Notes: generated by a model not told the origin, from the letters alone. A DNA stretch of 57,415 nucleotides from Candidatus Acidiferrales bacterium (GCA_030037335.1 JASHRN010000237.1:1-57415); one strand, 5' to 3'. Positions 17,450-27,183 are shown, counted from the stretch's first letter. Program-made: numbers and translations.

Positions 17450-18919
17450 GTGCCGACAATCCTAGTTGCCGACGACAACAGCAATATCCAGAAGATGGTG
17501 TCCCTTGTCTTCAAGGAAAAGGGCATCGATGTCGTGGCCGTCGGAAATGGCGAAGCTGCCTGCCGCAAAGTTCCGGAGGTGCATCCCGACGTTGTTCTGG
17601 CGGATGTTTTCATGCCGGTGCGGAACGGATATGAAGTCTGCGAGTTTGTGAAGCAGGACCCGCAGTTTGCTGAAACGCCAGTGATTCTCCTAGTAGGCGC
17701 TTTCGATCCGCTGGATGAAAAAGAGGCTCATCGCGTCGGCGCGAATGGCGTGCTGAAGAAGCCATTTGTCCCCCCAGAACCTCTGATCACCATGGTGAGC
17801 TCCCTCCTGAAAATGGAGCCGCCCGTTGAAGAAGCTCCCCCCACGCCGGTCGAGGCCGCACCGCCCGTTGTGCCTGTAATTCCCCCTCCGCCTGCCCGTG
17901 AAATGCCCATCGCTCCTCCTGCGGAGGATTACCCAGAAGCCGATGAGCTGGCTACGGGTTTCGGCGACCCGGTCGCAACTCCAGCGAAAAAAGAGCAGGA
18001 AGCTGAAGAGGAAGAGGATTCCGAACCAGCGAGCGAATGGGCGCGACGCCGCGCAACAGTGGACTATGAAATCGATGCTGCCGATTCCGCCGATATGGTG
18101 GAAAAGCTGGCGGCACAAGGCGCTGCGGAGGAACCCGAAATTAAAGCAAAGAACAAGCGGCTTCCATTTGGCGGCGCGAATATTCCAGGAATGGCAGGAG
18201 ACAATTCACCGGAGTTATCGCCATCCCCTGCCGTTTGGCCTGAGCCGGAAGCCGAACTTTCCGCTGAACCGTCGTCTTCCGTCTCACCGAGCGCCGAAAT
18301 AACAGAGGAATTCTCGCCACCCACCATAGTGGAAGAACCAAAGACCTCGACGCACGCAGACCAGGGAAACGTGCCAAAACTCGAAGATGCCGAAGTCGAG
18401 CCGCCTGCAACGCTCATGCGCGTGCCGCCTCCTAAGGACTTCGATGTCGTTCCAGAACCAGCCATAACGGATTCGCCGAATGCTTCTGGTGCGACGCATG
18501 AGACACCCTTTGATGCTTTGCCGGAGATTCACATTGCCGAGCCCGCGGCCGAGGTTGAGGCTTCGTTTGCCAGCGATCCGTTCGAACCGTTTAGCGAACT
18601 GGAGAAAATGCCATCTCGGTCGGAAGATGAGTCTCCGGCGCCCTCGTTTGCTCCGGAAGCGTTCGAGCTGGCTTCACCGGCTTACTCAGAAGCAGATGCA
18701 AGTACGGCAAACGCCGAACACGCTCAGCCGATCCTGGCCGACATTGAAGCTGGCACCAAAGAAGGCTCCTCGAAAGCTGTGGTGGACCAGGCAACGGTAG
18801 ACGATGTCGTGGCAAAGGTAATCTCGAAACTCGAGCCGCAGCTTCATCAGGCGCTCGCAAATGGCGTTCTGCGCCCCCTCGTAGAAGAACTCCTCAACCA
18901 GCAACGCGAAAAGAAGTAA
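17450..18919 (+). CDS. Response-regulator receiver-domain protein with long Pro/Glu/Ala-rich tail (GTG start)
   Basis: MPTILVADDNSNIQKMVSLVFKEKGIDVVAVGNGEAACRKVPEVHPDVVLADVFMPVRNGYEVC...VLKKPF. Confidence 0.85.
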   Translation: MPTILVADDNSNIQKMVSLVFKEKGIDVVAVGNGEAACRKVPEVHPDVVLADVFMPVRNGYEVCEFVKQDPQFAETPVILLVGAFDPLDEKEAHRVGANGVLKKPFVPPEPLITMVSSLLKMEPPVEEAPPTPVEAAPPVVPVIPPPPAREMPIAPPAEDYPEADELATGFGDPVATPAKKEQEAEEEEDSEPASEWARRRATVDYEIDAADSADMVEKLAAQGAAEEPEIKAKNKRLPFGGANIPGMAGDNSPELSPSPAVWPEPEAELSAEPSSSVSPSAEITEEFSPPTIVEEPKTSTHADQGNVPKLEDAEVEPPATLMRVPPPKDFDVVPEPAITDSPNASGATHETPFDALPEIHIAEPAAEVEASFASDPFEPFSELEKMPSRSEDESPAPSFAPEAFELASPAYSEADASTANAEHAQPILADIEAGTKEGSSKAVVDQATVDDVVAKVISKLEPQLHQALANGVLRPLVEELLNQQREKK

Positions 18920-18943
18920 TCCCACTCCGCCAGAATCCCATTT

Positions 18944-18970
18944 CGCTGTCAGTTATGCGAATTGACAGCG
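18944..18970. other. Strong hairpin CGCTGTCAGTT-ATGCG-AATTGACAGCG
   Basis: 11-bp stem including one G-T wobble, between the response-regulator gene and tRNA-Phe; no T-run follows. Confidence 0.6.
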
Positions 18971-19007
18971 CTGTGGCACGCCCGTAAAATCGCAAGGTTG
19001 TCCGCGT

Positions 19008-19082
19008 GCCGAGGTAGCTCACCGGTAGAGCGCGGCCCTGAAAAGGCCGGCGTAGGCAGTTCAACTCTGCCCCTCGGCACCA
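19008..19082 (+). tRNA. tRNA-Phe (anticodon GAA), CCA encoded
   Basis: Acceptor GCCGAGG/CCTCGGC, D stem GCTC/GAGC, anticodon stem CGGCC/GGCCG with loop CTGAAAA, T arm GGCAG-TTCAACT-CTGCC, discriminator A, CCA. Confidence 0.95.
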
Positions 19083-19095
19083 CTCCATTGCCTAC

Positions 19096-19347
19096 CGTGA
19101 GCATAGCTGGAATGAACTGGCATCGGCTGTGTTTGCGCCACTGGAGCGAGAGCCGCGGATCGAGTACATCGAAATGCCGGAAACCATCCGCACGAGATAT
19201 CAATTTTTCACACAAGCGGAAATCGGGAAATTGCGCTCGGCGGGCTATCGTTGCCAAGTGACTCCTTTGGCTGAATCTATTCGTGACTATGTTCTCAACT
19301 ACCTTGTGCCTGACCGTCCGTTAGGCGAGACTTCATCGGAGAACTAG
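19096..19347 (+). pseudogene. 3' remnant of ADP-glyceromanno-heptose 6-epimerase (hldD/rfaD)
   Basis: SWNELASAVFAPLEREPRIEYIEMPETIRTRYQFFTQAEIGKLRSAGYRCQVTPLAESIRDYVLNYL* matches the last ~80 aa of HldD; the upstream ~250 codons are missing and replaced by tRNA-Phe. Confidence 0.75.
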
Positions 19348-19361
19348 AGGAGGCTGCAAAA

Positions 19362-19892
19362 ATGCGTATCCGATGCCTATTTTCGACGGTCGTCGCTTTG
19401 TTTCTCTTGAGTGCCGGCAGCCTGGCGCAGATGAAGGGTCCTGCCAGCAGCTTGGCTTCTGCGAATCCACTCGAACAGGTTGCCTATATTCACGGCATGC
19501 CCGGTCCGTTCGCCGTGGCCGGTTATCGCATCGGGGAACGCGCCCTGAAGGAGCTAGGGGTCCCGCGAGGAACCTTCGCGTTGGAAGTGGTACACAAAAC
19601 GCCATTCAAAGTACAGTGGAGCTGTGTCGCCGATGGCGTCCAAGCGGCCACGGGCGTGAGCGTGGGAAAGTTGAACCTGAAGCTCGTCGAAGTTCCGCAG
19701 GACCGCATGGAGACAATTGTGTCTGTTCGATCTTCAGGGAAAGCTATCGTTTTCCGCCTCACGCCGGGATTCGTCCAACGATTCCTCAACCTTCCGCACG
19801 AAGAGCTTGCGGACGCCGGACGGCAGGTTTTGACGATGCCCGATGAGCAGATATTTTCGTTCGTTGTGACACGGACAGCTCAGACCAATTAA
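19362..19892 (+). CDS. Secreted FmdE-like domain protein
   Basis: Signal peptide, then YIHGMPGPFAVAGYRIGERALKELG...CVADGVQAATGVSVGKLNLK, resembling the FmdE domain pattern HGHLGP.....G.R.G..AL...G...C..DG.Q..TG...GK.N. Confidence 0.65.
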   Translation: MRIRCLFSTVVALFLLSAGSLAQMKGPASSLASANPLEQVAYIHGMPGPFAVAGYRIGERALKELGVPRGTFALEVVHKTPFKVQWSCVADGVQAATGVSVGKLNLKLVEVPQDRMETIVSVRSSGKAIVFRLTPGFVQRFLNLPHEELADAGRQVLTMPDEQIFSFVVTRTAQTN

Positions 19893-19990
19893 ATTATAGA
19901 TGTCTCTTCTTCACGGCCATCCAAAGAATAAGCCCTCTTTTGCAGAATTCTCCGCGCAAGAGTGTGTGTATACTTCGCGAGGAGAAAAGC

Positions 19991-21292
19991 ATGAACAAAG
20001 CATGTTTCCTCAGAATGGGTTTCCGCGTCGCGATTCTTGTGTGTTGGTGCGCTCTTGTGTCCGGAACCATAAAGGCACAGCAGCAACGGGCAGAAGGCCA
20101 CGAACATTGGGTAGGCACCTGGGCTGCATCGCCGCAAATGCCTCCTGAAGGCGCGGCGAACGCAAATTCCGAGGATGCGGGCTTCGATAATCAAACGGTG
20201 CGAATGATTGTGCGCGTCAGCATCGGCGGCGATGAACTGCGCGTGCGACTCTCGAACGCCTTCGGTAGCGCGCCGCTGCGAATCGGCGATGCGCACGTGG
20301 CGCTTGCGGGTTCCGGCGCTGCGATTGTGCCGGGAACAGATCGTGCGCTGACGTTCAGCGGGCGCGAGGCATTCACGATTCCGCCGGGCGCGCTGGTGCT
20401 GAGCGATCCGGTGCGGCTGAACGTACCGGCGCTGGCAAGCATCACTGTGAGCGTCTTCGTTCCTGAAGCAACGGGGCCGGCAACGTGGCACGCTCTCGGG
20501 CGCGAGACCACGTACATTTCGAGGCCGGGCGACATGTGCGCAAACGCGGACTTGCCCGACGCAAAGACGACGACTTCATGGTACTGGCTTGCTGGCGTGG
20601 ACGTGCTCGCCAACGACCGCGCCGCAGCAATTGTCACGCTCGGCGATTCGATCACCGATGGCGCGTACGCCACACTGAATGCGAATCGCCGCTGGCCCGA
20701 TGTGCTGGCCGAGCAGCTTGCCGCAAGAAGCGACGCTGCCGCAGATCCGCTGGCCGTGCTGAACGAGGGCATTTCAGGCAACCGGCTGCTGCATGATGTG
20801 GATGGACAGAATGCACTCGCGCGCCTTGACCGTGATGTTCTCTCGCAGGATGGCGTGCGCTATCTGATCGTACTCGAAGGAATCAACGACATTGGCTGGC
20901 CGCACATGAAAGGAGGCCAATACGCGGCTGACGCGGTAAGCGCAGACGAAATGATTGCTGCATTGCAGCAAATCGCGGAACGCGCGCACGCACATGGCAT
21001 TCGCGTTTTCGGCGGCACGCTCACGCCATTTGGCGGCGCATTTTACCAGACGCCTGACGGAGAAGCTGAACGCGAGAAAGTGAACCAATGGATACGCACG
21101 AGCGCCGCATTCGATGGAGTTATCGACTTCGATAAAGTAACGCGCGACCCGAAGCAGCCCGAAAGCTTTCTGCCGGCATATGATTCGGGCGACCATCTGC
21201 ACCCGGGCGCTGCAGGATACGATGCGATGGGGCGTGCGGCAGCGAAAATATTCGAAGCAAGAAGTTCTGCGAAGGCACCGCGACGACGTTAG
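19991..21292 (+). CDS. SGNH/GDSL hydrolase, secreted
   Basis: ATG 19991 preceded by GGAG; VTLGDSITDGAYAT (block I), LEGINDIG (block III), SGDHLHPGAAGYDAMG (block V). Confidence 0.9.
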   Translation: MNKACFLRMGFRVAILVCWCALVSGTIKAQQQRAEGHEHWVGTWAASPQMPPEGAANANSEDAGFDNQTVRMIVRVSIGGDELRVRLSNAFGSAPLRIGDAHVALAGSGAAIVPGTDRALTFSGREAFTIPPGALVLSDPVRLNVPALASITVSVFVPEATGPATWHALGRETTYISRPGDMCANADLPDAKTTTSWYWLAGVDVLANDRAAAIVTLGDSITDGAYATLNANRRWPDVLAEQLAARSDAAADPLAVLNEGISGNRLLHDVDGQNALARLDRDVLSQDGVRYLIVLEGINDIGWPHMKGGQYAADAVSADEMIAALQQIAERAHAHGIRVFGGTLTPFGGAFYQTPDGEAEREKVNQWIRTSAAFDGVIDFDKVTRDPKQPESFLPAYDSGDHLHPGAAGYDAMGRAAAKIFEARSSAKAPRRR

Positions 21293-21393
21293 CTCCCCTT
21301 CCGCGCGGTGAAAATTCGCCGTGTGCGAAGGCGCAAAAGACGAGACTCGCGTACCGCGAGCCGCTGGCGTAGAATCCGCAAGAGGTTCCTGCC

Positions 21394-21654
21394 ATGGCAA
21401 ATGGATGCGCGCACGTCAGCGAAATCCGCAAAGTGACGCCCAGCGGAAAAGGCTGCAAAGAATGTCTGGAAATGGGCGACACGTGGGTGCATCTGCGGCT
21501 GTGCCTCATTTGCGGGCATGTCGGCTGCTGCGATTCCTCGAAAAACAAGCATGCGACCAAGCATTTTCACGCGACGAAGCACCCAATCATCCGTTCGTTT
21601 GAGCCCGGCGAGGATTGGCGCTGGTGCTATGTTGACGAAATGATGCTTGAATAG
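21394..21654 (+). CDS. UBP-type zinc finger protein
   Basis: CAHVSEIRKVTPSGKGCKECLEMGDTWVHLRLCLICGHVGCCDSSKNKHATKHFHATKHPIIRSFEPGEDWRWCYVDE is a full ZnF-UBP Cys/His pattern. Confidence 0.85.
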   Translation: MANGCAHVSEIRKVTPSGKGCKECLEMGDTWVHLRLCLICGHVGCCDSSKNKHATKHFHATKHPIIRSFEPGEDWRWCYVDEMMLE

Positions 21655-21660
21655 ACCGCG

Positions 21661-22608
21661 ATGAACGCAAGCAAAAAAGTCACTGCCCCGAATGCGTGGC
21701 CGGCGCTTTCGCTGAAAGAATGGGAACCGACGCGCGCAACTCTGCACATGTGGACGCAAATGGCCGGCAAAGTAAAGCTCGCCCTTTGCCCAAACGAAAA
21801 CCATTGGTGGAACATCACGCTGCATGTAAACAGCCGGGGCCTAACAACACAAGCGATTCCATATGGCGACCGCGCCTTCGAGATGCAATTCGATTTTCAG
21901 AAGCACGTCCTTGAAATCCACTGCAACAATGGACAGCAGCGTGAAATCGAGCTGGCCCCGCGTTCGGTAGCCGATTTCTACCGTGAATTCATGGACGCGC
22001 TGGCATCGTTGGGTATTCACGTAAACATTTGGCCTATGCCCGTGGAAATTCCGAACCCGATCCGTTTCGACGAAGACCGCATACACGCTTCGTATGTCCC
22101 CGAATATGCGAGGCGGTTCTGGAGAGTCCTGCTTTCCGCGGAATCGGTGCTGGAGGAATTTCGGGCGCGATTCCTGGGCAAATGCAGTCCGGTGCATTTT
22201 TTCTGGGGCAGCTTCGACCTGGCCGTAACGCGATTTTCCGGCCGCCGCGCACCGGAGCGTCCGGGCGCGGACAAAATAACGCGCGAGGCTTATTCACATG
22301 AGGTGATCAGCGTGGGATTTTGGCCGGGAAATGAAGGCGCGAGCGACGCAGCGTTCTACGCATATGCCGCGCCGGAGCCTCAGGGATTCGCGCAAACTCC
22401 TGTACGTCCCGCAGCAGCATTCTACGAAAAGGGCCTCGGAGAATTCTTGCTGCGTTACGAAGACGTGCGCCGCAGCGATTCGCCTGCGCAATCCATGATG
22501 GATTTCGCGCAGAGTACGTACGAAGCGGGCGCGACACTCGGAAATTGGGACCGCGCGGCGCTAGAGCGCGCAGGCAACGAAACCGCCAGCAACGAAGCGA
22601 GCGCATGA
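21661..22608 (+). CDS. DUF5996 family protein
   Basis: WPALSLKEWEPTRATLHMWTQMAGKVKLALCPNENHWWNITLHVNSRGLTTQAIPYG...HFFWGSFDLAVTRFSGRRAPERPG. Confidence 0.8.
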   Translation: MNASKKVTAPNAWPALSLKEWEPTRATLHMWTQMAGKVKLALCPNENHWWNITLHVNSRGLTTQAIPYGDRAFEMQFDFQKHVLEIHCNNGQQREIELAPRSVADFYREFMDALASLGIHVNIWPMPVEIPNPIRFDEDRIHASYVPEYARRFWRVLLSAESVLEEFRARFLGKCSPVHFFWGSFDLAVTRFSGRRAPERPGADKITREAYSHEVISVGFWPGNEGASDAAFYAYAAPEPQGFAQTPVRPAAAFYEKGLGEFLLRYEDVRRSDSPAQSMMDFAQSTYEAGATLGNWDRAALERAGNETASNEASA

Positions 22609-24392
22609 GCGGGGAAATCACAGACGTTTTGGTGATGGGCGGAGGCGCAACGGGCCAGCTTGCTGCGGCGTATCTGCGGATGCGCTTTCCCCAACTGAAA
22701 ATTGCGATTGTGGAAGGCCCTCACAAAAACCGGCCCATCGTCGGCGAATCCTTCGTTGAAATTACCATTGATTTTCTGCTGGAACTCGGGCTCGGCTCAT
22801 ATTTGATCGAGCATCATTTTCCAAAATACGGTCTCACTTACTATTTCAAGACGGAAATCGACCGTCCAGAAGACCGCACCTACGTGGTGGATGAAACGCC
22901 CACCGTTCCGCCGCTGCTTTCGTTTCAGATTAACCGTTTCACCTTTGACCGCGAAGTGCGGCGGCGAAATGTCGAGAGCGGTGTCGAGATGATTGACGGC
23001 AGCATCGATCAGATTGATTTAGGCAGCAACCGCGCGCTGCATTCGCTGACCGTTCGCGACGCAGAGGGCCGCGAAGTCACGATGCAAGCACGATGGCTGG
23101 TTGACGCCACGGGACGCAACCGCCTGCTCGCCAAGAAGCTGCAGCTCAATGACAAAGTGACGCTACAGAAAGACGTCTTCTGGTTCCGGCTGGCGAATTT
23201 CAATCCTGAGATTCTCGGGCGCATCAGCGCTGTAAAGAAAGAGAATCGCGCCTTCGTTCCCTATTTCGCGACGCATCATTTTTTCGGAAAAGGAAATTGG
23301 ATCTGGTGCATTCCCATGCGCGCGCCGGATAATTCGCCGTTTATCAGCATTGGCATCACCTATCGCAAGGACGTTTACCCGCACGGCCAAGTGCGCACCA
23401 TCGAGCAGTTCCTCGAATGCGTGGGGCGCGAGCACGAAATGATTGTGGAGCTGGTGCGCAGCGGTACAGTTTGCGACACGAATTATTACGGCTCGTATAT
23501 GTGGGAATGTCGCCAGCATTATTCAGCGGATCGCTGGTACATCATTGGCGACGCGGGCAACACAGTGGACCCGCTCTACAGCGTGGGCATGGCGCTGTCA
23601 TCCGTGCAGATCCGGCAAATCGCGGCGATGATTCAGCATGAACTCAATGGACATGATTGCCGTGAGTTCACAAAAGATTTGGATACGGCAATCAATTCCT
23701 TCCATCACAGTTTGACGCGCGACACAACGCGTCTGTATGAGTGCATGGGCGACGCATATCAATGCCATTTGCGCGTACATTTGATCGTCACCAAGCTTTT
23801 TCATTTGGGATTGCCCGCGCTGATGAACGATTATCTGTGGGATCCGCTCGGCACGAAATTGATCAATCGATTCGCTGACCTTGCAACACTCGAGCGCGAA
23901 TCGAAGGAATTTCACGATCTGATCCGCCGGGTCGCAGCGAATCCGAAAAATCACGCCATCGAGAATTTCATCAAAGTCCAGTCGAGCGATTCGATGAATT
24001 ACGAATTCTACGAATATCACCGAGAGGAAGAACTGCCGGCATCGTTGCGGCGGATGCTGTTTGGGCTCGCTCGATTGCGCCTTGACCTCCTCGCGGCGCT
24101 CGGCTGGCGCGGATGGACAGAGTTTCGACAGCATCGTGCAGTCGTACGAGACCTCTTGCGCGGCCTGGCGTTATTGCCATTTCACAGCAGAAAATTGCGT
24201 CAAAACTGGCTCGCTCGCCGCATGTTTCCCCTGCACCAGAACATGCCCGCCCATGAAGAAGCGATGCCGAATGCCGCAAACAGCGCGCCTCATTCCACGA
24301 ACGACTGGATGCCGGCAAAGCCAATGATGCGGACTCAGGCTGCGGGAAGCGGTTCTACAGCCGCGCGCGAGCCTCTTCCGGATGATAATTAA
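22605..24392 (+). CDS. FAD-dependent oxidoreductase, tryptophan-halogenase-like
   Basis: DVLVMGGGATGQLAAAYLRMRFPQLKIAIVEG, WLVDATGRNRLLAKKL, WYIIGDAGNTVDPLYSVGMALS; ATGA overlap with the DUF5996 gene. Confidence 0.8.
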   Translation: MSGEITDVLVMGGGATGQLAAAYLRMRFPQLKIAIVEGPHKNRPIVGESFVEITIDFLLELGLGSYLIEHHFPKYGLTYYFKTEIDRPEDRTYVVDETPTVPPLLSFQINRFTFDREVRRRNVESGVEMIDGSIDQIDLGSNRALHSLTVRDAEGREVTMQARWLVDATGRNRLLAKKLQLNDKVTLQKDVFWFRLANFNPEILGRISAVKKENRAFVPYFATHHFFGKGNWIWCIPMRAPDNSPFISIGITYRKDVYPHGQVRTIEQFLECVGREHEMIVELVRSGTVCDTNYYGSYMWECRQHYSADRWYIIGDAGNTVDPLYSVGMALSSVQIRQIAAMIQHELNGHDCREFTKDLDTAINSFHHSLTRDTTRLYECMGDAYQCHLRVHLIVTKLFHLGLPALMNDYLWDPLGTKLINRFADLATLERESKEFHDLIRRVAANPKNHAIENFIKVQSSDSMNYEFYEYHREEELPASLRRMLFGLARLRLDLLAALGWRGWTEFRQHRAVVRDLLRGLALLPFHSRKLRQNWLARRMFPLHQNMPAHEEAMPNAANSAPHSTNDWMPAKPMMRTQAAGSGSTAAREPLPDDN

Positions 24393-24421
24393 ACGGGCCT
24401 AATTCCGGGATCGGCCTAGTT

Positions 24422-25759
24422 TCAGTACCGATTCGCCGGCGGCAGCAACTGGCCTTTGACAATGACCCCACGCACCCGCTCGAGCGCATGGATGTCTTCA
24501 AGTGGATTGCCTTCCACAGCCACCACGTCACCTTCTTTGCCGATGGCGATCGTCCCCACGTTATCGAGTCCGAGGAGCTCCGCGGACGCCTTTGTGCCAA
24601 AGTGAAGCGCCTGCTGTGGCGTCGCTCCGAAGCGCACGTCGGTCATGATTTCATCGCGTACAGTTCCCTTCCCCGGCTCGTAGGTCTGGTCAGAACCCGC
24701 GACGATGTTCAGTCCAGTGGCAAGCGCGATTTTGAATCCTTGCAATTCGCCCTGCCAGATCAAATTGGCTTTGCGAATCGCGTAATCCGGCATGTGCATC
24801 TTGGCGCCGTTCTCAACGATGTTGTTGGCGATGTAGAGCGTCGGCGTGAGGTAAGTTCCGCGCGCCTTCATGTAATTTGCGGCACCCTGATCGAGTCCCG
24901 CGCCGTGCTCCACTGAATCGATTCCCGCATGCAGACACGCCCAGATGGTCGGCAGATTTTCGAGGTGCGCCGCCACTTTCACGTGAGCGTTGCGAGCCTG
25001 CTCGACGATGACTTTCAGCTCCTCTTCCGAAACCTGCTCGGAGAGCGGCGAGTCAAGCGGAGAAAGCACTCCGCCCGAAGCAAGGATTTTGATCACGCGA
25101 GCGCCGTATTTCAGTTGCCAGTGAACAGCCGCCTCGGCATCTGCTGGAGAATTGATAAAGCCGTTTTCGGGAGTGTAAAAATTCTCGGGCGTCAGTTGGG
25201 GCGGAAAATCGTAGAAATCGCCGTGGCCGCCGGGAATGGAAATCGCGTGCGCGGCGGGAACAAGATGCGGCCCGGGGATGGTGCCCTCTTCAATGGCATC
25301 CTTAAGCGCGACATCGATAAATCCTTCGCCCCCAAGCACGCGTGCAGCGACAATGCCGGAATCAACCGCATACGCCATGGCTTTGGTCGCACGAATCGTA
25401 GCGAGCGGGAGAGACGGATATTTTCCGCGCGGTCCCGTCCACAGATGAATGTGCGCGTCGACTAAACCGGGAATACAAGTGTACTTCGTGAAATCCTCAC
25501 GATTCGCTCCGGCAGGCGCATTGAGGTTCCGGCCAACCGCGGTGACTTTGCCGTCGACGATCAGCACTTCGCCGCCGTCAATGGCCGGCTCGTCCGCATC
25601 GGCAATCAATTTCCCGCAGCGGACAATCGTAGTGTTGGATGTCGCGCTTGGCGCGACGGGCATTTGGTCAGTATCTTGCGCCAGCGAAACTGGAGCCGAA
25701 AACGAAACCGCAAAGGCGCACAAAATGAGCAACGCGGCAAAGGCGATTCCACGTTTCAT
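24422..25759 (-). CDS. Amidohydrolase family protein, secreted
   Basis: CIPGLVDAHIHLW, VKVAAHLENLPTIWACLHAGIDSVEHGAGLD, VAGSDQTYEPGKGT; N-terminal signal peptide. Confidence 0.85.
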   Translation of the reverse strand: MKRGIAFAALLILCAFAVSFSAPVSLAQDTDQMPVAPSATSNTTIVRCGKLIADADEPAIDGGEVLIVDGKVTAVGRNLNAPAGANREDFTKYTCIPGLVDAHIHLWTGPRGKYPSLPLATIRATKAMAYAVDSGIVAARVLGGEGFIDVALKDAIEEGTIPGPHLVPAAHAISIPGGHGDFYDFPPQLTPENFYTPENGFINSPADAEAAVHWQLKYGARVIKILASGGVLSPLDSPLSEQVSEEELKVIVEQARNAHVKVAAHLENLPTIWACLHAGIDSVEHGAGLDQGAANYMKARGTYLTPTLYIANNIVENGAKMHMPDYAIRKANLIWQGELQGFKIALATGLNIVAGSDQTYEPGKGTVRDEIMTDVRFGATPQQALHFGTKASAELLGLDNVGTIAIGKEGDVVAVEGNPLEDIHALERVRGVIVKGQLLPPANRY

Positions 25760-25884
25760 ACTTCCTCCATGGACGATAGGGATAGGGCAACAAGTTTGAG
25801 CCGCCGAAGATTATTCCCGCCGCGAATAGCTGTCAACGATGACTTCTGTCGGACGCGATCTGTCACAACAAAAGGAGCCGTTGA

Positions 25885-27078
25885 ATGATGCGCCTGCGCG
25901 TGATATGCAGTTCGCGGAGGCGAGCAATGATTCGAGTAATTGGCATGTTATCTTCCGCAATCCTTACGGGGGCGCTTTTCGTAAGCATAGCAACAGCACA
26001 AACCGCGAGCAGAACGCCCAATGCGAGCGCACCGGAGCACTGGCAAACGCAGGAGGGCGATTTCGTGGTTCACGACTTTCATTTTCATGACGGCGAAACC
26101 ATGCAGGATCTCCGCCTGCATTACACCACTCTCGGAAAACCGCAACGCGACCCGCAAGGACGCGTGACCAACGCGGTGCTGATTATGCATGGCACGGGAG
26201 GCACAGGGCATCAATTTCTGCGGCCCGTCTTTGCCGGCGTGCTCTTTGGCCCAGGACAATTACTCGACAGCTCAAAACATTTCATCATCTTGCCGGACGA
26301 CATTGGCCACGGAGGCTCGAGCAAGCCGAGCGACGGCCTCAGAATGAAATTCCCCAAATACGATTATGCCGACATGGTTCAAGGAGAATACGATCTGGTG
26401 ACCGAAGGCCTTCATCTGAATCACTTGCGGCTCGTGATGGGCACGTCCATGGGCTGCATGCACACATGGATGTGGGGCGAGGCGCATCCGAACTTCATGG
26501 ACGCGCTAATGCCGCTCGCATGTCTGCCCATAGAAATTGCCGGACGCAATCGCATGACGCGCAAAATGATCATGGATGCAATCGAAGATGATCCGGCGTG
26601 GGACCACGGCAATTACACAACCGAACCGGTAAACGGCCTGCGCGCGGCCCTCGACGTCGAACTGCTGATGGTCAGCTCGCCTCTTTATTGGCAAACGGAA
26701 TGCCCGACGCGCGAAGCTGCCGACGCTTTTTTGGCGCGTTCGCTTGAAGAATGGCTGAAAGGGCTCGACGCGAATGACATGATTTATGCCTTCAATGCCT
26801 CACGCAACTATAATCCAGAGCCGGAGTTGGGAAAGATCACCGCGCCACTGATTGCCATCAATTCCGCGGATGATTTTGTGAATCCTCCCGAACTGCACAT
26901 CGACGAAAGGCTGATCCACAAAGTCCCGCACGGCCGTTTTGTTCTGCTGCCGATTACCAGCCAGACGCGCGGTCACGGTACGCATACGCTTGCGGCTGTA
27001 TGGAAGGCCTATCTGGCGCAACTTTTGGAGGAAAGCAGCCATAAGACGCATTCCGCCTCCGCTGCATCCATCCATTGA
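25885..27078 (+). CDS. Alpha/beta-fold hydrolase (homoserine O-acetyltransferase-like), secreted
   Basis: LRLHYTTLGKPQRDPQGRVTNAVLIMHGTGGTG, LVMGTSMGCMHTWMWGE (nucleophile elbow), GHGTHTLAAVWKAYL. Start may be 25927. Confidence 0.85.
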   Translation: MMRLRVICSSRRRAMIRVIGMLSSAILTGALFVSIATAQTASRTPNASAPEHWQTQEGDFVVHDFHFHDGETMQDLRLHYTTLGKPQRDPQGRVTNAVLIMHGTGGTGHQFLRPVFAGVLFGPGQLLDSSKHFIILPDDIGHGGSSKPSDGLRMKFPKYDYADMVQGEYDLVTEGLHLNHLRLVMGTSMGCMHTWMWGEAHPNFMDALMPLACLPIEIAGRNRMTRKMIMDAIEDDPAWDHGNYTTEPVNGLRAALDVELLMVSSPLYWQTECPTREAADAFLARSLEEWLKGLDANDMIYAFNASRNYNPEPELGKITAPLIAINSADDFVNPPELHIDERLIHKVPHGRFVLLPITSQTRGHGTHTLAAVWKAYLAQLLEESSHKTHSASAASIH

Positions 27079-27183
27079 GGCGATTGCAGCGGGATAATTG
27101 GGTGTCTATAATTGATTGGAGGTGCTTGCCCTGCCCTTTTTCCCGCGCGCGTTTGTGTTGATACCGGTGTTACGGAGCAAACG

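Noticed and set aside
18894-19261. Several short ORFs on both strands over the tRNA
   Set aside because: They overlap the perfectly folding tRNA-Phe and the hldD remnant; translations such as RGRVELPTPAFSGPRSTGELPRH are the usual artefact of translating a tRNA gene.
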